Part shown: one piece after another, positions 34,935-44,021 of the stretch
How the letters are laid out: each line of letters starts with the position of its first letter
Position numbering within the stretch: position 1 is the first letter of the stretch
From: Enterobacter kobei
GTDB lineage: Bacteria > Pseudomonadota > Gammaproteobacteria > Enterobacterales > Enterobacteriaceae
Reading direction: 5' to 3'
Assembly: GCF_018323985.1 (NCBI RefSeq)
Contig: NZ_AP024590.1
Span: 4,154,001-4,218,000, forward strand
DNA: 64,000 nucleotides
The notes under the pieces: generated by a model
Database searches by the model: none
What the model saw: the letters and a program-made list of their open reading frames with translations, nothing else
What the model was told of the DNA's origin: nothing
Made by a program: the position numbers and the translations under genes

Positions 34935-36446
34935 ATGAGTAAAACGCCGGTACTCGACATGCGTAATATTGCCAAAGCCTTTGGCAAGTTTTACGCGCTT
35001 AAAGGCGTGGATTTAACGGTCTGGCCCGGTGAAATCCACGCGCTGATGGGAGAAAACGGCGCCGGTAAAAGCACGTTGATGAAAATTCTCGCCGGGGCGT
35101 ATACCGCCACCAGCGGCGACATTCTCATCGACGGCAAGCCGTACGCTATTAAAAGCCCGAAAGATGCGCTGGCAGCAGGCATCACGCTGATTTATCAGGA
35201 GATGCAGCTTGCGCCTAACCTCACCGTGGCAGAGAACATTTTCCTCGGCAGCGAACTGTCACGCGGCGGGCTGGTACAGCGCAAAGCGATGATGATGCAG
35301 GCGCAAACGGTTATCGACCGCCTCGGCGCGCAGTTCAGTGCCAGCGATTTGGTGATGAAGCTGACCATCGCCGAACAACAGCAGGTTGAAATCGCCCGCG
35401 CCCTGCACCGCAACAGCCGCATTCTGGTGATGGATGAACCCACCGCCGCCCTCTCCTCCCGGGAAACCCAGCGTCTGTTTGAACTGATCCTGCGCCTGCG
35501 CGATGAAGGTATGGCGATTATTTACATCAGCCACCGCATGGCGGAAGTGTATGAGCTTTCGGATCGCGTCAGCGTGCTGCGTGACGGGCAGTACGTTGGC
35601 AGCCTGTTACGGCAAAACCTGAACGCCTCCGAACTGGTGCGCATGATGGTGGGCCGCCCGTTAAGCGATCTGTTTAATAAAGACCGCGATATTCCCCTCG
35701 GCAGCCCGCGCCTTAACGTTCATCACCTGACCGACGGCAAAAAAATCCAGCCCACCAGTTTGCAGGTGCGATCCGGCGAAATCGTCGGGCTTGCCGGGCT
35801 GGTGGGCGCTGGCCGCTCGGAGCTGGCCCAGCTCATTTTCGGCGTACGCAAGCCCACCGGCGGGGTGATTGAGATCGACGGTGAACCAGTGGTGATCCAC
35901 TCTCCGCGCGCGGCTATCGATCTGGGGATCGGCTTTTTAACCGAAAACCGCAAAGAGCAGGGGCTATTTTTAGAGCTGGCCGCCGCCGAGAACATCACCA
36001 TGGCGACCCTCGAGCGCGATGCGAACTTCGGCATGCTGGATCGTAAAAAAGCGCAGAGCATTTCCGACGATGCCATTCAGTTGCTGAATATTCGCGTCCC
36101 CCATGCGCAGGTGCGGGCGGGCGGCTTGTCCGGCGGCAACCAGCAGAAGCTATTGATTTCACGCTGGGTGGCCATTGGCCCGCGCATTCTGATCCTTGAT
36201 GAGCCCACGCGCGGCGTCGACGTCGGCGCGAAAAGCGAGATCTACCGGATCATGAATGAGATGGCGCGCAAAGGCGTGGCGATCCTGATGATCTCCAGCG
36301 AACTGCCGGAGATCGTCGGCATGAGCGACCGGGTTTACGTGATGCGCGAGGGGGCGATTGTCGGCGAGCTGCCCGGCGACGCTATCTCTCAGGAAAATAT
36401 TATGACGCTGGCAACCGGCGTCGATCAGGCGGTGCACCATGAATGA
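34935..36446 (+). CDS. Sugar ABC transporter ATP-binding protein (RbsA/YtfR type)
   Basis: A 503-residue double ATPase of the CUT2 sugar-import family: first Walker A GENGAGKST at about 39-47 and signature LTIAEQQQVEIAR, second half with GLAGLVGAGRSELAQ and LSGGNQQKLLISRW. ATG at 34935 is chosen because family proteins begin near LDMRNIAKAFGKFYALKGV; the frame stays open to 34899. It overlaps the permease by eight bases. The sugar is not known. Promoter region 34769-34934 is shared with the sensor kinase. Confidence 0.92.
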   Translation: MSKTPVLDMRNIAKAFGKFYALKGVDLTVWPGEIHALMGENGAGKSTLMKILAGAYTATSGDILIDGKPYAIKSPKDALAAGITLIYQEMQLAPNLTVAENIFLGSELSRGGLVQRKAMMMQAQTVIDRLGAQFSASDLVMKLTIAEQQQVEIARALHRNSRILVMDEPTAALSSRETQRLFELILRLRDEGMAIIYISHRMAEVYELSDRVSVLRDGQYVGSLLRQNLNASELVRMMVGRPLSDLFNKDRDIPLGSPRLNVHHLTDGKKIQPTSLQVRSGEIVGLAGLVGAGRSELAQLIFGVRKPTGGVIEIDGEPVVIHSPRAAIDLGIGFLTENRKEQGLFLELAAAENITMATLERDANFGMLDRKKAQSISDDAIQLLNIRVPHAQVRAGGLSGGNQQKLLISRWVAIGPRILILDEPTRGVDVGAKSEIYRIMNEMARKGVAILMISSELPEIVGMSDRVYVMREGAIVGELPGDAISQENIMTLATGVDQAVHHE

Positions 36447-37446
36447 AAAACAGACTTCCGTAACCACGCCACACCAGGCGGCAAAAGTGGGATCGGCGAA
36501 AAAAATGCTGATGGGCGATTTGATGCAAACGGTGGGTATCCTGCCGATACTCATCCTGATCGTCGCCGTTTTTGGCTTTATCACCCCCAACTTTTTTACC
36601 GAAAGTAATCTGCTGAATATCACCCGCCAGGCGTCGATCAACATTGTGCTGGCGGCGGGCATGACCTTCATCATCCTGACCGGCGGCATTGATTTGTCGG
36701 TGGGTTCGATCCTTGGCACCACGGCGGTGGCGGCGATGGTGGTGTCGCTGATCCCGGAGTTCGCCATGCTGTCGATCCCCGCCGCGCTGATGCTCGGCAT
36801 GGTGCTCGGCCTGTTCAACGGCGCGCTGGTGGCCTTTGCCGGTCTGCCGCCCTTTATCGTCACGCTCGGCACCTATACGGCGTTGCGCGGCGCGGCTTAT
36901 CTGCTGGCTGACGGCACCACGGTGATCAACTCCGACATCAGCTTTGAGTGGATCGGCAATAACTATCTCGGCCCGGTGCCGTGGTTAGTGGTGATCGCGC
37001 TGGCGGTCATTGCCGTGTGCTGGTTCATTCTGCGGCGCACCACGCTAGGCGTACACATCTACGCCGTCGGCGGCAATATGCAGGCTGCCAGACTGACCGG
37101 CATCAAAGTCTGGCTGGTGCTGTTATTTGTCTACGGTATGAGCGGCCTGCTGTCCGGGCTGGGCGGCGTGATGAGCGCCTCGCGGCTGTACAGCGCCAAC
37201 GGCAACTTAGGTACCGGCTATGAGCTGGACGCCATCGCCGCCGTTATTCTCGGCGGCACCAGCTTTGTCGGCGGTATCGGCACCATCACCGGTACGCTGG
37301 TGGGCGCGCTGATCATCGCCACCCTTAACAACGGCATGACGCTGATGGGCGTCTCCTACTTCTGGCAACTGGTGATCAAAGGGGCGGTGATCATCATTGC
37401 GGTGCTGATCGACAAATACCGTACCCGACATCATCAAAGTGCATAA
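36439..37446 (+). CDS. Sugar ABC transporter permease (RbsC type)
   Basis: A 335-residue CUT2-family permease with eight to ten membrane helices and the signature NITRQASINIVLAAGMTFIILTGGIDLSVGS (quoted up to its core) near residues 55-90. After a charged N-terminal tail of about 40 residues the pattern is close to RbsC/XylH. It overlaps the ATPase and is followed after 29 bp by the binding-protein gene, giving one import operon. Confidence 0.92.
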   Translation: MNEKQTSVTTPHQAAKVGSAKKMLMGDLMQTVGILPILILIVAVFGFITPNFFTESNLLNITRQASINIVLAAGMTFIILTGGIDLSVGSILGTTAVAAMVVSLIPEFAMLSIPAALMLGMVLGLFNGALVAFAGLPPFIVTLGTYTALRGAAYLLADGTTVINSDISFEWIGNNYLGPVPWLVVIALAVIAVCWFILRRTTLGVHIYAVGGNMQAARLTGIKVWLVLLFVYGMSGLLSGLGGVMSASRLYSANGNLGTGYELDAIAAVILGGTSFVGGIGTITGTLVGALIIATLNNGMTLMGVSYFWQLVIKGAVIIIAVLIDKYRTRHHQSA

Positions 37447-37475
37447 CAACAACATCTTACCTTGAGGACTACCCT

Positions 37476-38417
37476 ATGCGTTTGAAGCCATTAGTGACCG
37501 CGCTCTGTGCAGGCGCGCTGCTTGCCGCCGGCCCGTTTGTGCAGGCAAAAGAACTGAAATCCATTGGTGTGACCGTGGGCGATCTGGCGAACCCGTTCTT
37601 CGTGCAGATCACCAAAGGCGCGGAGCTGGAAGCACGCAAACTGGCGGGGGATAACGTGAAAGTGACGCTGGTTTCCAGCGGGTACGATCTCGGCCAGCAG
37701 GTGTCGCAGATCGATAACTTTATCGCCGCGAAAGTGGACATGATCATCCTTAACGCGGCGGATTCCAAAGGCATCGGCCCGGCGGTGAAACGCGCGAAAG
37801 AGGCGGGGATCGTGGTGGTGGCGGTTGACGTGGCGGCAGAAGGTGCAGACGCAACCATTACCTCCAATAACACCCAGGCGGGGGAAATTGCCTGTAAATA
37901 CATTACCGATCGTCTGAAAGGCAAAGGTGATGTGGTGATCATCAACGGACCGCCGGTGTCAGCGGTACAAAACCGCGTGGAAGGTTGCCAGACTGAATTC
38001 AAACGCCATCCGGGAATTAAGGTGCTGTCGTATAACCAGAACGCCAAAGGCAGTCGTGAAGGCGGGCTGGAAGTGATGACCTCGCTGCTGGCCGCGAATC
38101 CGAAGATTGACGGCGTGTTCGCGATTAACGATCCGACAGCAATCGGTGCCGATCTGGCGGCGAAACAGGCGCAACGTAAAGAGTTCTTTATTGTCGGCGT
38201 GGATGGTTCACCGGATGGCGAAGAAGCGCTGAAGCGTGATAATTCGCTGTTTGTGGCAACGCCCGCGCAGGATCCGCAGGTGATGGCGTCGAAAGCGGTA
38301 GAAATCGGCTACGACATTTTGCAGGGCAAACCCGCGCCGAAAGAGCCGGTGCTGATCCCGGTGACGATGATCGACAAGCAAAGCGTCGGGACCTATAAAG
38401 GCTGGACGGTGAAATAA
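37476..38417 (+). CDS. Periplasmic sugar-binding protein of the ABC operon
   Basis: Type I periplasmic binding protein, 313 residues. Signal peptide at 1-24 (cut after VQA), then IGVTVGDLANPFFVQITKGAELEARKL and VDGSPDGEEAL, as in RbsB-like proteins. GAGGACT precedes the ATG. It captures a monosaccharide, polyol or related ligand for the upstream transporter; the ligand is not readable. It may also present the ligand to the divergent hybrid kinase, as TorT does for TorS; this is inference. Confidence 0.92.
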   Translation: MRLKPLVTALCAGALLAAGPFVQAKELKSIGVTVGDLANPFFVQITKGAELEARKLAGDNVKVTLVSSGYDLGQQVSQIDNFIAAKVDMIILNAADSKGIGPAVKRAKEAGIVVVAVDVAAEGADATITSNNTQAGEIACKYITDRLKGKGDVVIINGPPVSAVQNRVEGCQTEFKRHPGIKVLSYNQNAKGSREGGLEVMTSLLAANPKIDGVFAINDPTAIGADLAAKQAQRKEFFIVGVDGSPDGEEALKRDNSLFVATPAQDPQVMASKAVEIGYDILQGKPAPKEPVLIPVTMIDKQSVGTYKGWTVK

Positions 38418-38424
38418 GCGTGGG

Positions 38425-38511
38425 TTGCCGGGTGACGGCGTGCGCCTTACCCGGCCTACGTGTTTGACAGACGCGCATGCAGGCCCGGCAAGTCTTGCGC
38501 CGCCGGGCGCT
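38425..38511. repeat. BIME (paired REP) between the ABC operon and nikR
   Basis: Two opposite REP units, GTTGCCGGGTGACGGCG...CCCGGCCTAC and GGCCCGGCAAG...CGCCGGGC, sit between convergent genes and probably act in transcript end protection or termination. Confidence 0.8.
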
Positions 38512-38515
38512 AGCC

Positions 38516-38911
38516 TTAATCCGGAATGCACTGCACATGGCCGTGATGCACCCCACGCTGGGAGATGATCTCATCGGCATAACGCTGAATAGCCTGCAAG
38601 TTGCCTTTCAGGATCGCCACTTCCAGACAGTCGTCATGGCTGACGTGAACGTGTAGCGTCGACACCGACAAATCATGGTGCTGATGCTGGGCGGCCACCA
38701 GCCGTGATGACAACTCGCGGGTTTCATGCTCATAAACATAGCTCAGCACCGCATAGCCGTGCTGATCGGCCTCTGTCGCGGATTCTTCCGCCAGCGATTG
38801 CCGCACAATATCCCGTAACGCTTCCGAGCGGCTCTGGTAGCCGCGTTTGTCGCTCAGGCGATCGAGCGTTGCCAGTAAATCATCGTCAATGGTGATGGTG
38901 ATGCGCAGCAT
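38516..38911 (-). CDS. nikR: Nickel-responsive regulator NikR
   Basis: Ribbon-helix-helix repressor with a C-terminal ACT-like nickel domain; with Ni it shuts off nikABCDE. The 131-residue start MLRITITIDDDLLATLD is chosen because the frame to 38992 adds residues foreign to the family. The Ni ligands H in QHQHHDL and HVHVSHDDCLE, including the Cys, are present. Last gene of the nik unit, 14 bp after nikE. Its operator is before nikA. Confidence 0.94.
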   Translation of the reverse strand: MLRITITIDDDLLATLDRLSDKRGYQSRSEALRDIVRQSLAEESATEADQHGYAVLSYVYEHETRELSSRLVAAQHQHHDLSVSTLHVHVSHDDCLEVAILKGNLQAIQRYADEIISQRGVHHGHVQCIPD

Positions 38912-38925
38912 ACACGTCCCTTCTG

Positions 38926-39711
38926 TTAGCGTAGCGGAAAAGCGGGCAATACCGCCTGCTGTAAAGCGATCCCGGCAGGGGTGGCGAAGCACAGTTGCGC
39001 ATCCACCGGGCGGGTTTCAACAATATGGCCGTCGTCCATCACCATCACGCGCTGACAGAAGCGCTTCACCAGCCGCAGATCGTGGGTAATAAACAGAAAG
39101 CCGATATTAAGCTGCGTCTGGAGCTGCTTCAGCAGCGCCACGATATGCGCCTGCAGCACCAGATCGAGGTTCGATACCGCCTCGTCCAGCACCAGTAATT
39201 TCGGCTGTACCGCCAGCGCCCTGGCCAGACAGACGCGCTGTAATTGCCCGCCGCTGAGCTGAGACGGCAGTTTGCCCATGAACGTCGCGTCCAGTTCCAC
39301 GCTGGCAAGCGTCGTGCGAATACGCACCTGCTGTTCGGCTTCCGACAGTGTGGTCAGGTGGCGCAGCGGTTCGGCAATAATTTCTGCCACCGTTTTGCGC
39401 GGATTAACCGCGCTCAGGGCATCCTGGAAAACCATCTGCACATCCTGGCGAAAGCGCTGTGCGTCGCCGCGGGCCAGACGGTGAATATTCTGCCCCTGAT
39501 AGCGCACCTCGCCGCGCTGCGGTTTTTCAAGGCCAGTGACCAGCCGCGCCAGCGTGCTTTTACCGCAGCCGCTGCGACCGAGCAGCGCCAGAGTTTCTCC
39601 CGCGCGGATCTCAAGGGAAATGTCTTCCAGCACGGCTTTTTTCTGTCCGTGCCTGAACAGCCCCGCGGAGGTGTAACCGTGGGAAACCTGGTTAATGGCG
39701 ATCAGCGTCAT
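38926..39711 (-). CDS. nikE: Nickel ABC transporter ATPase NikE
   Basis: A 261-residue ATP-binding subunit of the Dpp/Opp-type nickel importer: Walker A GRSGCGKSTL at about 44-53, signature LSGGQLQRVCLARAL, and Walker B LLVLDEAVSNLD. Works with NikD at the membrane. Its start overlaps the nikD stop by four bases. Confidence 0.93.
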   Translation of the reverse strand: MTLIAINQVSHGYTSAGLFRHGQKKAVLEDISLEIRAGETLALLGRSGCGKSTLARLVTGLEKPQRGEVRYQGQNIHRLARGDAQRFRQDVQMVFQDALSAVNPRKTVAEIIAEPLRHLTTLSEAEQQVRIRTTLASVELDATFMGKLPSQLSGGQLQRVCLARALAVQPKLLVLDEAVSNLDLVLQAHIVALLKQLQTQLNIGFLFITHDLRLVKRFCQRVMVMDDGHIVETRPVDAQLCFATPAGIALQQAVLPAFPLR

Positions 39712-40469
39712 TGCGGTAACTCCTCGCCATAAAGCGCCAGATGCGCGCTGACCAGCCGCTGCGAAAGCGGATGCTGCGGGCGGTAAAAGATCTCATCCAC
39801 CCTACCCTGCTCGACAATCCGCCCTTGCTCCATCACCGCCACGTCATCGGCCAGCCGCGCCACCACGCCCATATCATGCGTCACCAGCAACATGCCCGGT
39901 GCGCGCTGTTGCATGACATCAGCCAGCACATCGAGAATGCGCGCCTGCGCCACCGCATCAAGATCGGTGGTCGGCTCATCAGCGAACATAAAGGGCGCAT
40001 CGCCGAGCAGCGCCAGCGCGATCATCACCCGCTGTAACATGCCGCCGCTCATCTCAAACGGATAAAGCGACAGCACGCGGGCGGCCTGATCCAGCCCCAC
40101 ATCCGCCAGCCGTGCCAGCAGCAACGCATCGCTGCCGTTTTTACCCAGCGCCTGGCAGGTTTCCCTGGCGTGATCGCGAATAGTGCGCAGCGGATTAAAG
40201 GCGCTGCGCGGATTTTGCATCACGCAGGACACCAGCCTGCCGCGCAATGCGCTTGCCGCCACGATCCTGCCATCAAGCAGCACCTGCCCGGCGGTGCGCC
40301 GCACGCCCGGCGGCAGTTCGCCCAGCGCGCCGTTACAGGTCAACGATTTGCCGCAGCCGCTGTTGCCCACCAGCGCTAGTACCCGTCCCCGGCGCAGGGT
40401 CAGCGAGACGTCATCCACCAGGCACCTGTCGGCATAAAAGGAAAACCCGTCGAGGGTCAGTGTGTTCAT
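39708..40469 (-). CDS. nikD: Nickel ABC transporter ATPase NikD
   Basis: A 253-residue ATP-binding subunit: Walker A GNSGCGKSLTC near 36-46, signature MSGGMLQRVMIALAL and Walker B FMFADEPTTDLD. The pair NikD/NikE powers nickel uptake. It overlaps nikC by four bases and nikE by four, so the whole unit is translationally chained. Confidence 0.93.
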   Translation of the reverse strand: MNTLTLDGFSFYADRCLVDDVSLTLRRGRVLALVGNSGCGKSLTCNGALGELPPGVRRTAGQVLLDGRIVAASALRGRLVSCVMQNPRSAFNPLRTIRDHARETCQALGKNGSDALLLARLADVGLDQAARVLSLYPFEMSGGMLQRVMIALALLGDAPFMFADEPTTDLDAVAQARILDVLADVMQQRAPGMLLVTHDMGVVARLADDVAVMEQGRIVEQGRVDEIFYRPQHPLSQRLVSAHLALYGEELPQ

Positions 40470-41302
40470 GCGTGGCTCTCCTGCGCGGCCTGGCCGGGAT
40501 CGAGATGGTCGCGCAGCGCGTCGCCCACCAGGTTAAAACTCATCACGCTGATAAACAGCGCCAGCCCCGGCCAGAACATTTGCAGTGGCTGCGTCCAGAT
40601 ATACTGCCGCGCATCGTTGATCATGATCCCCCACTCCGGCGTTGGCGCGGTGACGCCCAGGCCGAGAAAAGACATGCCGGCGATGTGCAGCATCATGTGA
40701 CCGGTATCGAGCGTGGCGAGGATCAGCAGCGACGGCAGCACCGCGCCGCTGATGTGCTCGATAAAAATCCGCACCCGGCTGGCCCCGGCGAGACGCGCCG
40801 CCAGCACGAATTCCCGCTGACGCAGCGACAGCACCAGACTGCGCACCATGCGCGCATACCAGGCCCAGTGCGACAGGGCGATGGCGATGATCACGTTGGT
40901 GATGCCAGTACCGAGGATCGCCACCAGGAAAAACGACAGGATCGAGGTGGGAAAGGTCATAAACAGATCGGCGATGCGCATGATCAGTTGATCGATTCGC
41001 CCGCCCAGCAGCCCCGCCGCGCCACCGGCGATCATGCCGATGGTCAGCACCAGCAGCAGGCAGAGCAGCACCGCGCCGAGAGAAATACGCGTCGCCGCCA
41101 GCAGACGACTGAAAATATCGCGCCCCAGATGATCGGTGCCCAGCCAGTGGTGGCTGTCCGGCGACAGCAGCCGCTCCGGCAGATTAATGGCCAGCGGATC
41201 GAACGGTAGCCACCACTGGCTGGTCAGCGCAATTATCAGCAGCAGAGCGATGATCGACAGGGCTATGCGCACCGACCAGCGGGCAAAAAATGCAGTGTTC
41301 AT
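40466..41302 (-). CDS. nikC: Nickel ABC transporter permease NikC
   Basis: A 278-residue inner-membrane permease of the DppC type with about six helices and an N-terminal segment VRIALSIIALLLIIALTSQWW. The EAA-loop region ARLAGASRVRIFIEHISGAVLPS is recognisable. It partners NikB. Four-base overlaps at both ends show operon coupling. Confidence 0.93.
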   Translation of the reverse strand: MNTAFFARWSVRIALSIIALLLIIALTSQWWLPFDPLAINLPERLLSPDSHHWLGTDHLGRDIFSRLLAATRISLGAVLLCLLLVLTIGMIAGGAAGLLGGRIDQLIMRIADLFMTFPTSILSFFLVAILGTGITNVIIAIALSHWAWYARMVRSLVLSLRQREFVLAARLAGASRVRIFIEHISGAVLPSLLILATLDTGHMMLHIAGMSFLGLGVTAPTPEWGIMINDARQYIWTQPLQMFWPGLALFISVMSFNLVGDALRDHLDPGQAAQESHA

Positions 41303-42246
41303 GCGGGGTGTCCTTCATGACTGCGCACACGGGGATCCAGCGCCGCGTTGATCATATCTACCAGCAAATTGCAGATCACAAACACCGTCACCATCAGCAG
41401 AGTGAAGCACTGGATGACCGGGTAGTCGCGGTTAAAAATGGCGGAGACGGCGTAGCGCCCGACGCCTGGCCAGGCAAAAATGCTTTCGATGATCAGCGTG
41501 CCGCCAATCAGCTCGCCGATATGCATTCCCAGCGCGGTGACCAGCGGAACGGCGGCATTTTTCAGCACATGGTGGCGCTCGGTTTGCGCCGCCGTTAAGC
41601 CCCGCAGCCGCGCCCAGGTGACATGCCGTTGCCCCGCCACTTCCAGCATACTGGTGCGCAGCAGACGGGCGTTGATGGAAAGCGACATAAAAGCGATCGA
41701 AACCGCCGGCAGGATCATGTAACGCCAGCCGCCGTAGCCCATTGCCGGTAGCCAGTTCAGCTTCACGGAAAAGAGCATCACCAGCAGAAACGCCAGCCAG
41801 AAATTGGGCATCGAGACGCCAAGAAAAGCGATCGCGCGCACGATATGATCCGGCAGGCGATTGGGATAACGCGCCGCCCAGATGCCGAGCGGCACGGAAA
41901 TCACCAGGATCATCACCAGCGCCAGTCCCGCCAGTTGCAGCGTCGCGGGCAGAAAATGCAGCAGATCGTCGAGTACCGGGCGCTGGGTGGCGTAAGAAAC
42001 GCCGAAATCCAGCCGCACGGCGCGGATCAGCCAGTGCCAGTATTGCACCGGCAGCGGCGCGTTAAGCCCGAGCATTTCCCGGGTAGCGGCCAGCACGTCC
42101 GGTGTTGGCGGCACGCCGGAGAGGCGTAAATAATCCATCGCCGGATCGCCGACGCCAAGATGCAGCATCAGAAAGACCAGCAGCGACGCCGCCAGCAGGA
42201 TCGGGATCAGCAGCAACAGACGACGTAACACCCAGTTCAGCATCAT
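41299..42246 (-). CDS. nikB: Nickel ABC transporter permease NikB
   Basis: A 315-residue DppB-type permease with six helices; the start MLNWVLRRLLLLIPILLAASLLVF and the EAA-like loop ARLRGLTAAQTERHHVLKNAAVPLVTALG (quoted in part) fit the family. It forms the channel with NikC. Confidence 0.93.
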   Translation of the reverse strand: MMLNWVLRRLLLLIPILLAASLLVFLMLHLGVGDPAMDYLRLSGVPPTPDVLAATREMLGLNAPLPVQYWHWLIRAVRLDFGVSYATQRPVLDDLLHFLPATLQLAGLALVMILVISVPLGIWAARYPNRLPDHIVRAIAFLGVSMPNFWLAFLLVMLFSVKLNWLPAMGYGGWRYMILPAVSIAFMSLSINARLLRTSMLEVAGQRHVTWARLRGLTAAQTERHHVLKNAAVPLVTALGMHIGELIGGTLIIESIFAWPGVGRYAVSAIFNRDYPVIQCFTLLMVTVFVICNLLVDMINAALDPRVRSHEGHPA

Positions 42247-43820
42247 GGCTGCGCCACCGGTTTCAGCTGTTCAAAAGGGATCTCCGACGCCATCGGCGCA
42301 AAGAGGATGGTTCCCTGATCAGGCCGCGATACCGCCATCACCGACACATAGCTGAGCGGCAGGTAGACCGCGTCCTGATGCAAGCGGGTGAGGATGTCTT
42401 TGTACAGCGCCTGGCGGGCGCTTTCATCCTGCTGCGTCAGCACCTGACCGATCTCCCGGTCGATCAGCGCCTTATCCGGCAGCCCTAACTGCGCCTGGTA
42501 ATCCGCATGGGACGGCACGCGCATGGAACTCATAAAGGCATGGGGATCGTAAGGTGCGCCCCAGGTGCGGTTGAAAATCATGCCAAAGCGACCATCCCGC
42601 TGGCGGGCGTAAATACTGCTCTCTTCTTCGCCGATAAGCTGAACATCGACGCCGACTTTGCGCAGATCCGCCTGAATAATCTCTGCCATCGCTTTGCTTT
42701 CAGCATCGGTGCCGGTGAAGGCCAGTTCGATGCGCAGCGGCTGGCCGTTTTTCTCGCGGATAGCGTTTCCGGCGGGCAGCGTCCAGCCTGCTTTATCGAG
42801 CAGGGCGCGGGCCTGTGCCGGATCATAGCCTCGCGGTTTAAGGCCGATATTCGCATAGGGTACCGAGGGGGCGAACAGCGTATCCGCCACCTGCTGCGTA
42901 CCGTACAGCGCGGTGGCGATCATGGTTTTTTTATCCACCGCATAATTGAGTGCTTCACGCACCGCCAGCTCACGGGTAGGGCCGAGCCGGGTGTTGAGCG
43001 CCAGCATCACCGTTTCCACTGGCGCGGAAAGCTGAGTGTGGTACGCCGGGTTTGTGCCAAAGCGCGCGAAGGTGTCGAGGGGCAACAGCCCTTCACTGCC
43101 GTACAGCAGATCCACCTCCCCGGTTTCAAACGCAATGGCGCGACTGGTGGCATCGGGAATGACGTTCACCACCACTTTGCCGAGCGCCGGTTTTTTACCC
43201 CAGTAGTGCGGGTTACGCACGAAGACATCATCCTGATTCAGGCGCGACGATTGCAGCATCCACGGCCCGGTGCCAACAGGCGCTTTGATACCCTGCTTCG
43301 TGCCGCCATCGACAAACTGCGACGGGGCGATAAAACGGAACGGTCGCGGCAACGCCAGCTCCTGTAAAAAGGGGTAGTAGGCGCTTTTCAGCGTGATTTG
43401 CAGTTGCAGCGGGCTGAGGGCTTTGACATCGGTGATTTGATTCACCAGTTCCAGCCAGCTGTGCCGTGCGCGGTTATCCAGCACGGCGCGGAAATTCGCC
43501 ACAACGGCGTCGGCGTTAAAAGGCTCGCCATTGGAAAAAGTGACGTTTTCGCGCAGGGTAAAGACCCAGGTTTTTCCGTCTGCGGAAGGCGTCCAGCGGG
43601 TGGCAAGCCACGGCTCCACGCCGCCGTCCGCCGTGTATTTCACCAGCGGTTCATACACCATACTCTGGGCGAACATCTGGTTAGGGGTGTAAAGATGAGG
43701 ATTGAGCGGTCCAACGTTTACCGGCCAGGCGGTGGTGAGCGTCGTCGGGTCAGTCTGAGAGAAGGCGCCCGCGGAAAAACAGAGCAGTACGCCAGTGAGC
43801 ATCGAGCGGAGTGTGAACAC
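42243..43820 (-). CDS. nikA: Periplasmic nickel-binding protein NikA
   Basis: A 525-residue periplasmic binding protein for nickel chelates, also a nickel sensor for chemotaxis in E. coli. Signal peptide at 1-22 (FSAGAFS). Motifs include WPVNVGPLNPHLYTPNQMF, and the residues R and W of the metal-chelate pocket (GTGPWMLQ; RTWGAPYDPHAF with the ligand His) are present. First gene of the unit, with a NikR operator just upstream. Confidence 0.95.
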   Translation of the reverse strand: MFTLRSMLTGVLLCFSAGAFSQTDPTTLTTAWPVNVGPLNPHLYTPNQMFAQSMVYEPLVKYTADGGVEPWLATRWTPSADGKTWVFTLRENVTFSNGEPFNADAVVANFRAVLDNRARHSWLELVNQITDVKALSPLQLQITLKSAYYPFLQELALPRPFRFIAPSQFVDGGTKQGIKAPVGTGPWMLQSSRLNQDDVFVRNPHYWGKKPALGKVVVNVIPDATSRAIAFETGEVDLLYGSEGLLPLDTFARFGTNPAYHTQLSAPVETVMLALNTRLGPTRELAVREALNYAVDKKTMIATALYGTQQVADTLFAPSVPYANIGLKPRGYDPAQARALLDKAGWTLPAGNAIREKNGQPLRIELAFTGTDAESKAMAEIIQADLRKVGVDVQLIGEEESSIYARQRDGRFGMIFNRTWGAPYDPHAFMSSMRVPSHADYQAQLGLPDKALIDREIGQVLTQQDESARQALYKDILTRLHQDAVYLPLSYVSVMAVSRPDQGTILFAPMASEIPFEQLKPVAQP

Positions 43821-43843
43821 GACAGGGAACCTGTGCAGGAAAA

Positions 43844-43871
43844 GTATGATGATTATAAGAATTGATCACAC
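43844..43871. promoter_or_regulatory. NikR operator upstream of nikA
   Basis: GTATGA, 16 bases, then TCACAC: the NikR consensus is GTATGA-N16-TCATAC, so 11 of 12 core bases match. The site lies about 25-50 bases before the nikA ATG. Confidence 0.85.
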
Positions 43872-43878
43872 CGAAATG

Positions 43879-43892
43879 TTGATGTGGCGCAA
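43879..43892. promoter_or_regulatory. FNR-like site upstream of nikA
   Basis: TTGAT-GTGG-CGCAA resembles the FNR box TTGAT-N4-ATCAA with two mismatches. FNR activates nik in E. coli, so anaerobic induction fits; the match is partial. Confidence 0.45.
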
Positions 43893-43904
43893 GTGAGGGG
43901 CAAT

Positions 43905-43985
43905 TGTGCCGGGTGGCGCTGCGCTTACACCGGCCTACCATGCTTCCATCCCTGTAGGCCCGGCAAGCCTGCGCCGCCGGGCAAA
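43905..43985. repeat. BIME between nikA and the response regulator gene
   Basis: Opposite REP units GTGCCGGGTGGCGCTGCG...CCGGCCTAC and GTAGGCCCGGCAAGCCTGCG...GGGC lie between the upstream region of nikA and the 3' end of the response regulator gene. Confidence 0.8.
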
Positions 43986-44021
43986 AACCTTTACCTGGAC
44001 CAGCGGGACTGGCTTCGCACC

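Noticed and set aside
40247..41209. 320-codon plus-strand frame across nikD and nikC
   Set aside because: Arg/Gln/His-rich shadow of the nik genes in a GC-rich region; no family features.
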